A stretch of DNA of 64,000 nucleotides, from NCBI RefSeq assembly GCF_051401765.1, contig NW_027480600.1, positions 310,001 through 374,000 of the forward strand, read 5' to 3'. Below, piece by piece: positions 26,334-39,607 of this stretch (within the stretch, counting starts at the first letter, position 1; every line of letters starts with the position of its first letter). A program made the translations under genes and the position numbers. This stretch comes from Calliopsis andreniformis (lineage: Eukaryota; Arthropoda; Insecta; Hymenoptera; Andrenidae). The notes beneath the pieces are model-generated. The model saw only the letters and a list, made by a program, of their open reading frames with translations, had not been told where the DNA came from and searched no databases.

Positions 26334-27492
26334 CAACACTCAGTCCTCAATGTTCAATACACAATCTTCAACCCACAATCCTCAATCGTCAACCTTCAAT
26401 CCTCAATACTCAATCTTCAATCCTCTACCCTCAATCCTCAATCCTCAATCCTCATTCTTCAATCCTCAATACCCAATCCTCAATCTTCAATCCTCAATCC
26501 TCAATCCTCAATTCTCAATCCTCAATCCTCAGTCCTCAGTCCTTAAACCTCAATCCTCAACCCTCAGCCCTCATCCTCAATCCTCAATCCTCAATCCTCA
26601 ATCCTCAATCTTCAATCCTCAATACTCAATCTTCAATCCTCAATCCTCAATCCTCAGTCCTCAAACCTCAATTCTGAATCCTCAACCCTGAATCCTCTAT
26701 CTTCAGCCCTCAGTCCTCAATCCTCAATATTCAATCCTCAATACCCAATCTTCAATCCTCGATCCTCAATCCTAAATCCTCAGTCCTCATTCTTCAATCC
26801 TCAATACCCAATCCTCAATCTTCAATCCTCAATCCTCAATCCTCGATTCTCAATCCTCAATCCTCAATCTTCTGACCTCAAACATCAATAATCAACCCTC
26901 AGTCCTCGTCCTCAATCCACAACCCTCAGTCCTCAATCCTCAATCTTCAATCATCAATATTCAATCTTCAATACTCAACCCACAATCCTCGATCCTCAAT
27001 CCTCAATCCTCAATGTTCAATCCTCAATACCCAATCCTCAATCTTCAATCCTCAACCCTCAATCCTCAATCCTCAATTCTCAATCCTCAATTCTCAGTCC
27101 TCAGTCCTCAAACCTCAACCCTCAACCCGCAGCCCTCAACGTCAATTATCAATCCTCAATCCTCAATCCTCAATCTTCAATCCTCAATACTCAATCTTCA
27201 ATCCACAATCCTCAATCTTCAATCCTCAATACTGAATCTTCAATCCTCAATCCTCAATCCTCAATACTCAATCCTCAATCTTCAATCATCAATATTCGAT
27301 CTTCAATCCTCAACCCACAATCCTCGATCCTCAATCCACAATCCTCAATCTTCAATCCTCAATACTCAATCTTCAATCCTCAATCCTCAATCCTCAATAC
27401 TCAATCCTCAATCCTCAGTCCTCAATCCTCAGTCCTGAAACCTCAATTCTGAATCCTCAATCCTGAATCCTAAATCTTCAGCCCTCAGTCCT

Positions 27493-27626
27493 CAACAATC
27501 AGTTGCCAATCATCAATCCTCAATAGAATATCCTCAATTCACAGTCTTCAATACTCAATACTCAATCTGCAATCTTCGAATCTGCATATCTCTATCGACA
27601 AACGTCAATTCTCATCACTCAACCCT
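27493..27626 (+). repeat. CAGTTG block, type C
   Basis: It has TATCGACAAAC where other type C copies have TATCCACAAAC. Confidence 0.9.
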
Positions 27627-28205
27627 CAACACTCAGACATCAATGTTAAATCCTCAATCCTCAATTCTCTATCTTCAATCCTCAATACTGAATCTTCAAC
27701 ACTCAATCCTCAATCCTCAATCCTCAATCCTCAAACCTCAGTCCTCATCCTCAATTCTCAATTCTCAATCCTCAATCCTCAATCCTCAACCCTCTATCTT
27801 CAATCCTAAATAATCAATCTCCAATACTAGATCCTCAATCCCCAATCCTCAATCCTCAATACCCAATCCTAAATCTTCAATCCTCAATCCTCAATTATCA
27901 ATTCTCAATCCTCAATCCTCAATTCTCTGTCCTCAAACCTCAATCCTCAACCCTCAGTCCTCGTCCTCAAACCTCAACCCTCAATCCTCAATCCTCAACC
28001 TTCAATCCTCAATCGTCAATCCTCAATTCTCAATCCTCATTCTTCAATCCTCATTACCCAATCCACAATCCTCATTCCTCAATCCTCAATCCTCAACTCT
28101 CAACCCTCAATCCTCAATAATCATTCTTCAATCCTCAATTCTCAGTCTTCAAACCTCAATTCTGAATCCTCAATCCTGAATCCTCAATCTTCAGGCCTCA
28201 GTCCT

Positions 28206-28331
28206 CAGCAATCAGTTGACAATCCTCAATCCTCTATAGAATATCCTCAATTCACAGTTTTCAATACTCAATACTCAATCTGCAATCTTCAAACCTCTAT
28301 CCACAAACATCAATTCTCATCACTGAACCCT
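28206..28331 (+). repeat. CAGTTG block, type A
   Basis: It starts 713 bp after the preceding type C block, the same spacing as the pair at 38183/38896. Confidence 0.9.
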
Positions 28332-29705
28332 CAACACTCAGTCCTCAATGTTCAATACACAATCTTCAACCCACAATCCTCAATCGTCAATCTTCAATCC
28401 TCAATACTCAATCTTCAATCCTCTATCCTCTATCCTCAATCCTCAATCCTCAATCCTCATTCTTCAATCCTCAATACCCAATCCTGAATCTTCAATCCTC
28501 AAACCTCAACCCTCAATTCTCAATCCTCAATTCTCAGTCCTCAGTCCTCAAACCTTAACCCTCAACCCGCAGCCCTCATCGTCAATTCTCAATCCTCAAT
28601 CCTCAATCCTCAATCTTCAATCCTCAATACTCAATCTTCAATCCACAATCCTCAATCTTCAATCCTCAATACTCAATCTTCAATCCACAATCCTCAATCT
28701 TCAATCCTCAATACTGAATCTTCAATCCTCAATCCTCAATCCTCAATACTCAATCCTCAATCCTCAGTCCTCAATCCTCAATCTTCTACCTCAATACACA
28801 ATCTTCAATCCTCAATCCTCAATCCTCAATACTCAATCCTCAATCCTCAGTCCTCAATCCTCAATCTTCAATCCTCAATCCTCAATCTACAATCATCAAT
28901 ATTCAATCTTCAATCCTCAATCCTCAATCCTCGATACTCAATCCTCAATCCTCAATGTTCAATCCTCAATACCCAATCCTCAATCTTCAATCCTCAATCC
29001 TCAATCCTCAATCCTCAATCCTCAATTCTCAATCCTCAATCCTCAGTCCTCAGTCCTCAAACCTCAATCCTCAACCCTCAGCCCTCATCGTCAATTCTCA
29101 ATCCTCAATTCTCAATCCTCATTCTTCAATCCTCAATACTCAATCTTCAATCCACAATCCTCACTCTTCAATCCTCAATACTCAATCCTCAATTCTCAAT
29201 CCTCAATCCTCAGTCCTCAGTCCTTAAACCTCAATCCTCAACCCTCAGCCCTCATCCTCAATCCTCAATCCTCAATCCTCAATCCTCAATCTTCAATCCT
29301 CAATACTCAATCTTCAATCCTCAATCCTCAATCCTCAGTCCTCAAACCTCAATTCTGAATCCTCAACCCTGAATCCTCAATCTTCAGCCCTCAGTCCTCA
29401 ATCCTCAATTCTCAGCCCTCAGTCCTCAAACCTCAACCCTCAACCCGCAGCCCTCATCGTCAATTCTCAATCCTCAATCCTCAATCCTCAATCTTCAATC
29501 CTCAATACTCAATCTTCAATCCACAATCCTCAATCTTCAATCCTCGATACTGAATCTTCAATCCTCAATCCTCAATTCTCAATACTCAATCTTCAATCCC
29601 CAGTCCTCAATCCTCAATACTCAATCTTCAATCCTCAATCCTCAGTCCTCAAACCTCAATTCTGAATCCTCAATCCTGAATCCTAAATCTTCAGCCCTCA
29701 GTCCT

Positions 29706-29839
29706 CAACAATCAGTTGCCAATCATCAATCCTCAATAGAATACCCTCAATTCACAGTCTTCAATACTCAATACTCAATCTGCAATCTTCGAATCGGCAT
29801 ATCTCTATCCACAAACGTCAATTCTCATCACTCAACCCT
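29706..29839 (+). repeat. CAGTTG block, type C
   Basis: Carries AGAATACCC and CGAATCGGCAT, a pair of changes shared with the copies at 38183, 49337 and 56562 and therefore a marker of that lineage. Confidence 0.9.
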
Positions 29840-30425
29840 CAACACTCAGACCTCAATGTTAAATACTCAATCCTCAATTCTCTATCTTCAATCCTCAATA
29901 CTGAATCATCAACACTCAATCCTCAATCCTCAATCCTCAATCCTCAAACCTCAGTCCTCATCCTCAATTCTCAATTCTCAATCCTCAATCCTCAATCCTC
30001 AATCCTCAACCCTCTGTCTTCAATCCTAAATAATCAATCTCCAATACTAGATCCTCAATCCCCAATCCTCAATCCTCAATACCCAATCCTAAATCTTCAA
30101 TCCTCAATCCTCAATTATCAATTCTCAATCCTCAATCCTCAATTCTCTGTCCTCAAATTTCAATCCTCAACCCTCAGTCCTCGTCCTCAAACCTCAACCC
30201 TCAATCCTCAATCCTCAATCTTCAATCCTCAATCCTCAATCCTCAATTCTCAATCCTCATTCTTCAATCCTCATTACCCAATCCACAATCCTCATTCCTC
30301 AATCCTCAATCCTCAATTCTCAACCCTCAATCCTCAATAATCATTCTTCAATCCTCAATCCTCAGTCTTCAAACCTCAATTCTGAATCCTCAATCCTGAA
30401 TCCTCAATCTTCAGGCCTCAGTCCT

Positions 30426-30551
30426 CAGCAATCAGTTGACAATCCTCAATCCTCAACAGAATATCCTCAATTCACAGTTTTCAATACTCAATACTCAATC
30501 TGCAATCTTCAAACCTCTATCCACAAACATCAATTCTCATCACTGAACCCT
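30426..30551 (+). repeat. CAGTTG block, type A
   Basis: It has CAACAGAATATCC; right after it the sequence switches to TCATCCTCAATTC, the junction of the 586-bp tandem. Confidence 0.9.
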
Positions 30552-31011
30552 CATCCTCAATTCTCAATTCTCAATCCTCAATCCTCAATCCTCAACCCTC
30601 TATCTTCAATCCTAAATAATCAATCTCCAATACTAGATCCTCAATCCCCAATCCTCAATCCTCAATACCCAATCCTAAATCTTCAATCCTCAATCCTCAA
30701 TTATCAGTTCTCAATCCTCAATCCTCAATTCTCTGTCCTCAAACCTCAATCCTCAACCCTCAGTCCTCGTCCTCAAACCTCAACCCTCAATCCTCAATCC
30801 TCAATCTTCAATCCTCAATCGTCAATCCTCAATTCTCAATCCTCATTCTTCAATCCTCATTACCCAATCCACAATCCTCATTCCTCAATCCTCAATCCTC
30901 AATTCTCAACCCTCAATCCTCAGTAATCATTCTTCAACCCTCAATCCTCAGTCTTCAAACCTCAATTCTGAATCCTCAATCCTGAATCCTCAATCTTCAG
31001 GCCTCAGTCCT

Positions 31012-31137
31012 CAGCAATCAGTTGACAATCCTCAATCCTCTATAGAATATCCTCAATTCACAGTTTCCAATACTCAATACTCAATCTGCAATCTTCAAAC
31101 CTCTATCCACAAACATCAATTCTCATCACTGAACCCT
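31012..31137 (+). repeat. CAGTTG block, type A
   Basis: Distinguished by CAGTTTCCAATAC where the other type A blocks have CAGTTTTCAATAC. Confidence 0.9.
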
Positions 31138-32908
31138 CAACACTCAGTCCTCAATGTTCAATACACAATCTTCAACCCACAATCCTCAATCGTCAATCTT
31201 CAATCCTCAATACTCAATCTTCAATCCTCTACCCTCAATCCTCAATCCTCAATCCTCATTCTTCAATCCTCAATACCCAATCCTCAATCTTCAATCCTCA
31301 ATCCTCAATCCTCAATTCTCAATCCTCAATCCTCAGTCCTCAGTCCTTAAACCTCAATCCTCAACCCTCAGCCCTCATCCTCAATCCTCAATCCTCAATC
31401 CTCAATCCTCAATCCTCAATCTTCAATCCTCAATACTCAATCTTCAATCCTCAATCCTCAATCCTCAGTCCACAATCCTCAATGTTCAATCCTCAATACT
31501 CAATCTTCAATCCTCGATCCTCAATCCTAAATCCTCAGTCCTCATTCTTCAATCCTCAATACCCAATCCTCAATCTTCAATCCTCAATCCTCAATCCTCG
31601 ATTCTCAATCCTCAATCCTCAATCTTCTGACCTCAAACATCAATAATCAACCCTCAGTCCTCGTCCTCAATCCACAACCCTCAGTCCTCAATCCTCAATC
31701 TTCAATCATCAATATTCAATCTTCAATCCTCAACCCACAATCCTCGATCCTCAATCCTCAATCCTCAATGTTCAATCCTCAATACCCAATCCTCAATCTT
31801 CAATCCTCAATCCTCAATCATCAATCCTCGATTCTCAATCCTCAATCCTCAGTCCTCAGTCCTCAAACCTCAACCCTCAACCCGCAGCCCTCATCGTCAA
31901 TTCTCAATCCTCAACCCTCAACCCGCAGCCCTCATCGTCAATTCTCAATCCTCAATCCTCAAACCTCAATCTTCAATCCTCAATACGCAATCTTCAATCC
32001 ACAATCCTCAGCCTTCAATCCTCAATACTCAATCTTGAATCCCCAATACTCAATCCTCAATACTCAATCCTCAATCCTCAGTCCTCAATCCTCAATCTTC
32101 TACCTCGATACTCAATCTTCAATCCTCAATCCTCAATCCTCAGTACTCAATCCTCAATCCTCAGTCCTCAGTCCTCAAACCTCAATCCTCAACCCTCAGC
32201 CCTCATCGTCAATTCTCAATCCTCAATTCTCAATCCTCAATCTTCAATCCTCAATACTCAATCTTCAATCCACAATCCTCAATCTTCAATCCTCAATACT
32301 CAATCTTCAATCCTCAATCCTCAATCCTCAATACTCAATCCTCAATCCTCAGTCCTCAATCCTCAATATTCAATCCTCAGTCCTCAATTTACAATCATCA
32401 ATATTCAATCTTCAATCCTCAATCCTCAATCCTCGATACTCAATCCTCAATCCTCAATGTTCAATCCTCAATACAAAATCCTCAATCTTCAATCCTCAAT
32501 CCTCAATCCTCAATCCTCAATTCTCAATCCTCAATCCTCAGTCCTCAGTCCTCAAACCTCAATCCTCAACCCTCAGCCCTCATCGTCAATTCTCAATCCT
32601 CAATTCTCAATCCTCAATCTTCAATCCTCAATACTCAATCTTCAATCCACAATCCTCAATCTTCAATCCCCAATACTCAATCTTCAATCCTCAATCCTCA
32701 ATCCTCAATACTCAATCCTCAATCCTCAGTCCTCAATCCTCAATCTTCAATCCTCAATAGTCAATCTTCAATCCTCAATCCTCAATCCTCAATCCTCAAT
32801 CCCCAATCCTCAATCCTCAATACTCAATCTTCAATCCTCAATCCTCAGTCCTCAAACCTCAATTCTGAATCCTCAATCCTGAATCCTAAATCTTCAGCCC
32901 TCAGTCCT

Positions 32909-33042
32909 CAACAATCAGTTGCCAATCATCAATCCTCAATAGAATATCCTCAATTCACAGTCTTCAATACTCAATACTGAATCTGCAATCTTCCAATCTG
33001 CATATCTCTATCCACAATCGTCAATTCTCATCACTCAACCCT
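32909..33042 (+). repeat. CAGTTG block, type C
   Basis: Variants are ACTGAATCTGC, CTTCCAATCTG and CCACAATCGTC. Confidence 0.9.
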
Positions 33043-33475
33043 CAACACTCAGACCTCAATGTTGAATCCTCAATCCTCAATTCTCTATCTTCAATCCTCA
33101 ATACTGAATCTTCAATACTCAATCCTCAATCCTCAATCCTCAATCCTCAAACCTCAGTCCTCATCCTCAATTCTCAATTCTCAATCCTCAATCCTCAATC
33201 CTCAACCCTCTATCTTCAATCCTAAATAATCAATCTCCAATACTAGATCCTCAATCCCTAATCCTCAATCCTCAATACCCAATCCTAAATCTTCAATCCT
33301 CAATCCTCATTCTTCAATCCTCAATACCCAATCCTCAATCTTCAATCCTCAATCCTCAATCCTCAATTCTCAATCCTCAATCCTCAATAATCAACCTTCA
33401 ATCCTCAATCCTCAGTCCTCAAACCTCATTTCTGAATCCTCAATCCTGAATCCTCAATGTTCAGCCCTCAGACCT

Positions 33476-33601
33476 CAACAATCAGTTGACAATCCTCAAT
33501 CCTCAATAGAATATCCTCAATTCACAGTTTTCAATACTCATTACTCAATCTGCAATCTTCAAACCTCTATCCACAAACATCAATTCTCATCACTGAACCC
33601 T
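33476..33601 (+). repeat. CAGTTG block, type A with CAACAATC start
   Basis: It begins CAACAATCAGTTGAC rather than CAGCAATC and reads CTCATTACTC in the middle, so it looks intermediate between types A and C. Confidence 0.88.
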
Positions 33602-34710
33602 CAACACTCAGTCCTCGATGTTCAATACTCAATCTTCAATCCACAAACCTCAAGCGTCAATCTTCAATCCTCAATACTCAATCTTCAATCCTCAATCCAC
33701 AATCCTCAATCCTCAATCCTCATTCTTCAATCCTCTATACCAAATCCTCAATCTTCAATCCTCAATCCTCAATCCTCAATTCTCAATCCTCAATCCTCAG
33801 TCCTCAGTCATTAAACCTCAAACCTCAAACCTCAGCCCTCATCCTCAATCCTCAATACTCAGTCCTCAATCCTCAACCCTCAATCCTCAACACTCAATCT
33901 TCAATACTCAATCCTCAATCCTCAACCCTCAATCCTCAGTCATCAATCCTCAACCTTCAATACTCAATCCTCAATCCTGAATCCTCAACCCTCAATCCTC
34001 AATCCCCAATTCTCAATCCTCAATCTTTAATCCTCAGACCTCGATCCTCAATCCTCAATTCTCAATCCTCAATCCTCAGGCCTCAGTCCTCAAACCTCAA
34101 TCCTCAACCCTCAGCCCTCATCGTCAATTCTCAATCCTCAATACTCAATCCTCAATCTTCAATCCTCAATACTCAATCTTCAATCCACAATCCTGAATCT
34201 TCAATCCGCAATACTCAATCTTTAATCCTCAATCCTCAATCCTCAATTCTCAATCCTCAATCCTCAGTCCTCAGTCCTCAAACCTCAACCCTCAACCCGC
34301 AGCCCTCATCGTCAATTCTAAATCCTCAATCCTCAATCCTCAATCTTCAATCTTCAATCCTCAATACTCAATCTTCAATCCACAATCCTCAATCTTCAAT
34401 CCTCAATACTCAATCTTCAATCCTCAATCCTCAATCCTCAATACTCAATCCTCAATCCTCAGTCCTCAATCCTCAATCTTCAACCTCAATCCTCAATGCT
34501 CAACCTTCAATCCTCAATACTCAATCTTCAATCCTCAATCCTCATTCTTCAATCCTCATTAGCCAATCCTCAATCTTCATTCCTCAATCCTCAATCCTCA
34601 ATTCTCAACACTCAATCCTCAATAATCATTCTTCAATCCTCAATCCTCTGTCCTCAAACCTCAATTCTGAACCCTCAATCCTGAATCCTCAATCTTCAGC
34701 CTTCAGTCCT

Positions 34711-34836
34711 CAACAATCGGGTGACAATCCACAGTCCTCAATAGAATATGCTCAATTCACAGATTTCAGTTCAAAATACTCAATCTGCAATCTTCAAATC
34801 TCTATCCACAAACATCAATTCTCATCACTCAACCCT
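34711..34836 (+). repeat. CAGTTG block, type G (CGGGTG variant)
   Basis: The core reads CAACAATCGGGTGAC. It continues with AGAATATGCTC and ACAGATTTCAGTTC, and ends with a typical CACAAACATC and CATCACTCAACCCT. Confidence 0.87.
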
Positions 34837-35400
34837 CAACACTCAGTCCTCAGTGTTCAATCCTCAATCCTCAATTCTCAATCTTCAATCCTCAATACTC
34901 AATCTTTAATCCTCAATCCTCAATCCTCAATCTTCAATCCTCAGTCCTCAATACTCAACCCACAATCCTCAATCCTCAATCCTCAATCATCAATCCTCAG
35001 TCTTCAATCCTCAATGCCCAATCCTCAATCTTCAATCCTCAATCCTCAATCCACAACCCTCAATCCTCAATCCTCAATCTTCAATCATCAATGTTCAATC
35101 TTCAATCCTCAACCCCCAATCCTCGATCCACAATCCTCAATCCTCAATCCTCAACCCTCTATCTTCAATCCTAAATAATCAATCTCCAATACTAGATCCT
35201 CAATCCCCAATCCTCAATCCTCAATACCCAATCCTAAATCTTCAATCCTCAATCCTCAATTATCAATTCTCAATCCTCAATCCTCAATCCTCTGTCCTCA
35301 AACCTCAATCCTCAACCCTCAGTCTTCAATCTTCAATACTCAATTCGCCAATCCTCAATATTCAACACACAACCCTCAACCATCAATCCTCAATACTCAA

Positions 35401-35523
35401 CCATCAATCCAAAATTCTCAATACTCAATAGAATATCCTGAATTCTCAGTTTTCAATATTCAATCCTCAATCTTCAATCTTCAAATCTCCATCCACAAAC
35501 ATTAATTCTCATCACTCAACCCT
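35401..35523 (+). repeat. Composite block: hairpin-type left half, CAGTTG-type right half
   Basis: The left half (CCATCAATCC, AGAATATCCTGAATTCTCAG) belongs to the hairpin block. The right half (CTTCAAATCTCC, CACAAACATTAATTC, CATCACTCAACCCT) belongs to the CAGTTG block. The combination suggests that both block families descend from one ancestral string or have recombined. Confidence 0.78.
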
Positions 35524-36751
35524 CAACACTCAGTCCCCAATCCTCAATCTTCAATCCTCAATCCTCAATCCTCAATCCTCAATCCTCAATCTTCAATCCT
35601 CAATACTCAATCTTCAATCCTCAATCCTCAATTCTCAATTCTCAATCTTCAATCCTCAATCCTCAATCCTCAATTCTCAATCGTCAATCCTCAATCTTCT
35701 GACCGCAAGCATCAATAATCAACCCTCAGTCCTCGTCCTCAATCCACAACCCTCAGTCCTCAATCCTCAATCTTCAATCATCAATATTCAATCTTCAATC
35801 CTCAACCCTCAATCCTCGATCCTCAATCCTCAATCCTCAATGTTCAATCCTCAATACCCAATCTTCAATCTTCAATCCTCAATCCTCAATCCTCAATCCT
35901 CAGTTCTCAATCCTCAATGCTCAGGCCTCAGTCCTCAAACCTCAACCCTCAACCCGCAGCCCTCATCGTCAATTCTCAATCCTCAATCCTCAAACCTCAA
36001 CCTTCATTCCTCAATACTCAATCTTCAATCCACAATCCTCAGTCTTCAATCCTCAATACTCAATCTTCAATCCTCAATCATCAATCCTCAATACTCAATC
36101 CTCAATCCTCAGTCCTTAATCATCAATCTTCTACCTCAATACTCAATCTTCAATCCTCAATCCTCAATCCTCAATACTCAATCCTCAATCCTCAGTCCTC
36201 AATCCTCAATCTTCAATCCTCAATCCTCAAACTGCAATCATCAATATTCAATCCTCAATCCTCAATCCTCAATCCTCGATACTCAATCCTCAATCCTCAA
36301 TGTTCAATCCTCAATACCCAATCCTCAATCTTCAATCCTCAATCCTCAATCCTCAATCCTTAATTCTCAATCCTCAATCCTCAGTCCTCAGTCCTCAAAC
36401 CTCAATCCTCAACCCTCAGCCCTCATCGTCAATTCTCAATCCTCAATTCTCAATCCTCAATCTTCAATCCTCAATACTCAATCTTCAATCCACAATCCTC
36501 AATCTTCAATCCTCAATACTCAATCTTCAATCCTCAATCCTCAATCCTCAATACTCAATCCTCAATCCTCAGTCCTCAATCCTCAATCTTCAATCCTCAA
36601 TACTCAATCTTCAATCCTCAATCCTCAATCCTCAATCCTCAATCCTCAGTCCTCAATCCTCAATACTCAATCTTCAATCCTCAATCCTCAGTCCTCAAAC
36701 CTCAATTCTGAATCCTCAATCCTGAATCCTAAATCTTCAGCCCTCAGTCCT

Positions 36752-36885
36752 CAACAATCAGTTGCCAATCATCAATCCTCAATAGAATACCATCAATTCA
36801 CAGTCTTCAATACTCAATACTCAATCTGCAATCTTCGAATCTGCATATCTCTATCCACAAACGTCAATTCTCATCACTCAACCCT
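36752..36885 (+). repeat. CAGTTG block, type C
   Basis: Marked by AGAATACCATC. Confidence 0.9.
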
Positions 36886-38182
36886 CAACACTCAGACCTC
36901 AATGTTAAATCCTCAATCCTCAATTCTCTATCTTCAATCCTCAATACTGAATCTTCAACACTCAATCCTCAATCCTCAATCCTCAATCCTCAAGCCTCAG
37001 TCCTCATCCTCAATTCTCAATTCTCAATCCTCAATCCTCAATCCTCAACCCTCTATCTTCAATCCTAAATAATCAATCTCCAATACTAGATCCTCAATCC
37101 CCAACACTCAATCCTCAATAACCAATCCTAAATCTTCAATCCTCAATCCTCAATTATCAATTCTCAATCCTCAATCTTCAATCCTCAATCCTCAATCATC
37201 GATTCTCAATCCTCAATCCTCAATCTTCTGACCTCAAACATCAATAATCAACCCTCAGTCCTCGTCCTCAATCCACAACCCTCATTCCTCAATCCTCAAT
37301 CTTCAATCATCAATATTCAATCTTCAATCCTCAACCCACAATCCTCGATCCTCAATCCTCAATCCTCAATGTTCAATCCTCAATACCCAATCCTCAATCT
37401 TCAATCCTCAATCCTCAATCCTCAATCCTCAATTCTCAATCCTCAATTCTCAGTCCTCAGTCCTCAAACTTCAACCCTCAACCCGCAGCCCTCATCGTCA
37501 ATTCTCAATCCTCAATCCTCAATCCTCAATCTTCAATCCTCAATCCTCAATCTTCTACCTCAATACTCAATCTTCAATCCTCAATCCTCAATCCTCAATA
37601 CTCAATCCTCAATCCTCAGTCCTCAATCCTCAATCTTCAATCCTCAATCCTCAATCTACAATCATCAATATTCAATCTTCAATCCTCAATCCTCAATCCT
37701 CGATACTCAATCCTCAATCCTCAATGTTCAATCCTCAATACCCAATCCTCAATCTTCAATCCTCAATCCTCAATCCTCAATCCTCAATCCTCAATTCTCA
37801 ATCCTCAATCCTCAGTCCTCAGTCCTCAAACCTCAATCCTCAACCCTCAGCCCTCATCGTCAATTCTCAATCCTCAATTCACAATCCTCATTCTTCAATC
37901 CTCAATACTCAATCTTCAATCCACAATCCTCAATCTTCAATCCTCAATAGTCAATCTTCAATCCTCAATCCTCAATCCTCAATACTCAATCCTCAATCCT
38001 CAGTCCTGAATCCTCACTCTTCAATCCTCAATACTCAGTCTTCAATCCTCAATCCTCAATCCTCAATCCTCAATCCTCAGTCCTCAATCCTCAATACTCA
38101 ATCTTCAATCCTCAATCCTCAGTCCTCAAACCTCAATTCTGAATCCTCAATCCTGAATCCTAAATCTTCAGCCCTCAGTCCT

Positions 38183-38316
38183 CAACAATCAGTTGCCTAT
38201 CATCAATCCTCAATAGAATACCCTCAATTCACAGTCTTCAATACTCAGTACTCAATCTGCAATCTTCGAATCGGCATATCTCTATCCACAAACGTCAATT
38301 CTCATCACTCAACCCT
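38183..38316 (+). repeat. CAGTTG block, type C
   Basis: It has CAGTTGCCTATC and ACTCAGTACTC, and shares CGAATCGGCAT with 29706. Confidence 0.9.
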
Positions 38317-38895
38317 CAACACTCAGACCTCAATGTTAAATCCTCAATCCTCAATTCTCTATCTTCAATCCTCAATACTTAATCTTCAACACTCAATCCT
38401 CAATCCTCAATCCTCAATCCTCAAACCTCAGTCCTCATCCTCAATTCTCAATTCTCAATCCTCAATCCTCAATCCTCAACCCTCTATCTTCAATCCTAAA
38501 TAATCAATCTCCAATACTAGATCCTCAATCCCCAATCCTCAATCCTCAATACCCAATCCTAAATCTTCAATCCTCAATCCTCAATTATCAATTCTCAATC
38601 CTCAATCCTCAATTCTCTGTCCTCAAACCTCAATCCTCAACCCTCAGCCCTCGTCCTCAAACCTCAACCCTCAATCCTCAATCCTCAATCTTCAATCCTC
38701 AATCCTCAATCCTCAATTCTCAATCCTCATTCTTCAATCCTCATTACCCAATCCACAATCCTCATTCCTCAATCCTCAATCCTCAATTCTCAACCCTCAA
38801 TCCTCAATAATCATTCTTCAATCCTCAATCCTCAGTCTTCAAACCTCAATTCTGAATCCTCAATCCTGAATCCTCAATCTTCAGGCCTCAGTCCT

Positions 38896-39021
38896 CAGCA
38901 ATCAGTTGACAATCCTCAATCCTCAACAGAATATCCTCAATTCACAGTTTTCAATACTCAATACTCAATCTGCAATCTTCAAACCTCTATCCACAAACAT
39001 CAATTCTCATCACTGAACCCT
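38896..39021 (+). repeat. CAGTTG block, type A
   Basis: Counterpart of 30426 at offset 8470, including CAACAGAATATCC. Confidence 0.9.
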
Positions 39022-39481
39022 CATCCTCAATTCTCAATTCTCAATCCTCAATCCTCAATCCTCAACCCTCTATCTTCAATCCTAAATAATCAATCTCCAA
39101 TACTAGATCCTAAATCCCCAATCCTCAATCCTCAATACCCAATCCTAAATCTTCAATCCTCAATCCTCAATTATCAGTTCTCAATCCTCAATCCTCAATT
39201 CTCTGTCCTCAAACCTCAATCCTCAACCCTCAGTCCTCGTCCTCAAACCTCAACCCTCAATCCTCAATCCTCAATCTTCAATCCTCAATCGTCAATCCTC
39301 AATTCTCAATCCTCATTCTTCAATCCTCATTACCCAATCCACAATCCTCATTCCTCAATCCTCAATCCTCAATTCTCAACCCTCAATCCTCAGTAATCAT
39401 TCTTCAACCCTCAATCCTCAGTCTTCAAACCTCAATTCTGAATCCTCAATCCTGAATCCTCAATCTTCAGGCCTCAGTCCT

Positions 39482-39607
39482 CAGCAATCAGTTGACAATC
39501 CTCAATCCTCTATAGAATATCCTCAATTCACAGTTTCCAATACTCAATACTCAATCTGCAATCTTCAAACCTCTATCCACAAACATCAATTCTCATCACT
39601 GAACCCT
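39482..39607 (+). repeat. CAGTTG block, type A
   Basis: Counterpart of 31012, including CAGTTTCCAATAC. Confidence 0.9.

Larger units (their letters stand above)
24885..26732 (+). repeat. Tandem duplication, period 924 bp (132 heptamers)
   Basis: Unit one is 24885-25808 and unit two 25809-26732. Each carries a type C block followed 239 bp later by a type A block and then a TTCAACCCACAATC string. The period is an exact multiple of seven. A few base differences exist, such as AGAATATCC against AGAGTATCC in the type A blocks. Confidence 0.9.
24651..29044 (+). repeat. Mosaic array segment with six type C and type A CAGTTG blocks
   Basis: There is no gene here. It holds the 924-bp tandem pair, then segments resembling 16700-17200 (TCTTCTGACC followed by CATCAATAATC near 16775, 23710 and 26872), and a block ending in a CAATACTAGATCC string near 27820. 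It is where the alternating type C / type A pattern first appears. Confidence 0.8.
29958..31137 (+). repeat. Tandem duplication, period 586-593 bp
   Basis: Unit one starts TCATCCTCAATTC at 29958 and unit two at 30551. Each runs through CCTAAATAATC, CAATACTAGATCC, AATTCTCTGTCC and a type A CAGTTG block. One extra heptamer near the start of unit one changes the offset from 593 to 586. The pair is carried along at 38435, 49589 and 56814. Confidence 0.87.
29045..37144 (+). repeat. 8.1 kb segment copied at 55901-64000 (offset 26856); first 3.3 kb also at 48676-51967
   Basis: Every landmark in this block recurs at a constant offset of 26856 up to the window edge. The left 3.3 kb also recurs at offset 19631. 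I saw only scattered single-base differences (for example T at 32388 against C at 59244; G at 32760 against C at 59616). It holds eight CAGTTG blocks of types C, A, G and composite. The duplication may continue beyond the window. Confidence 0.9.
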
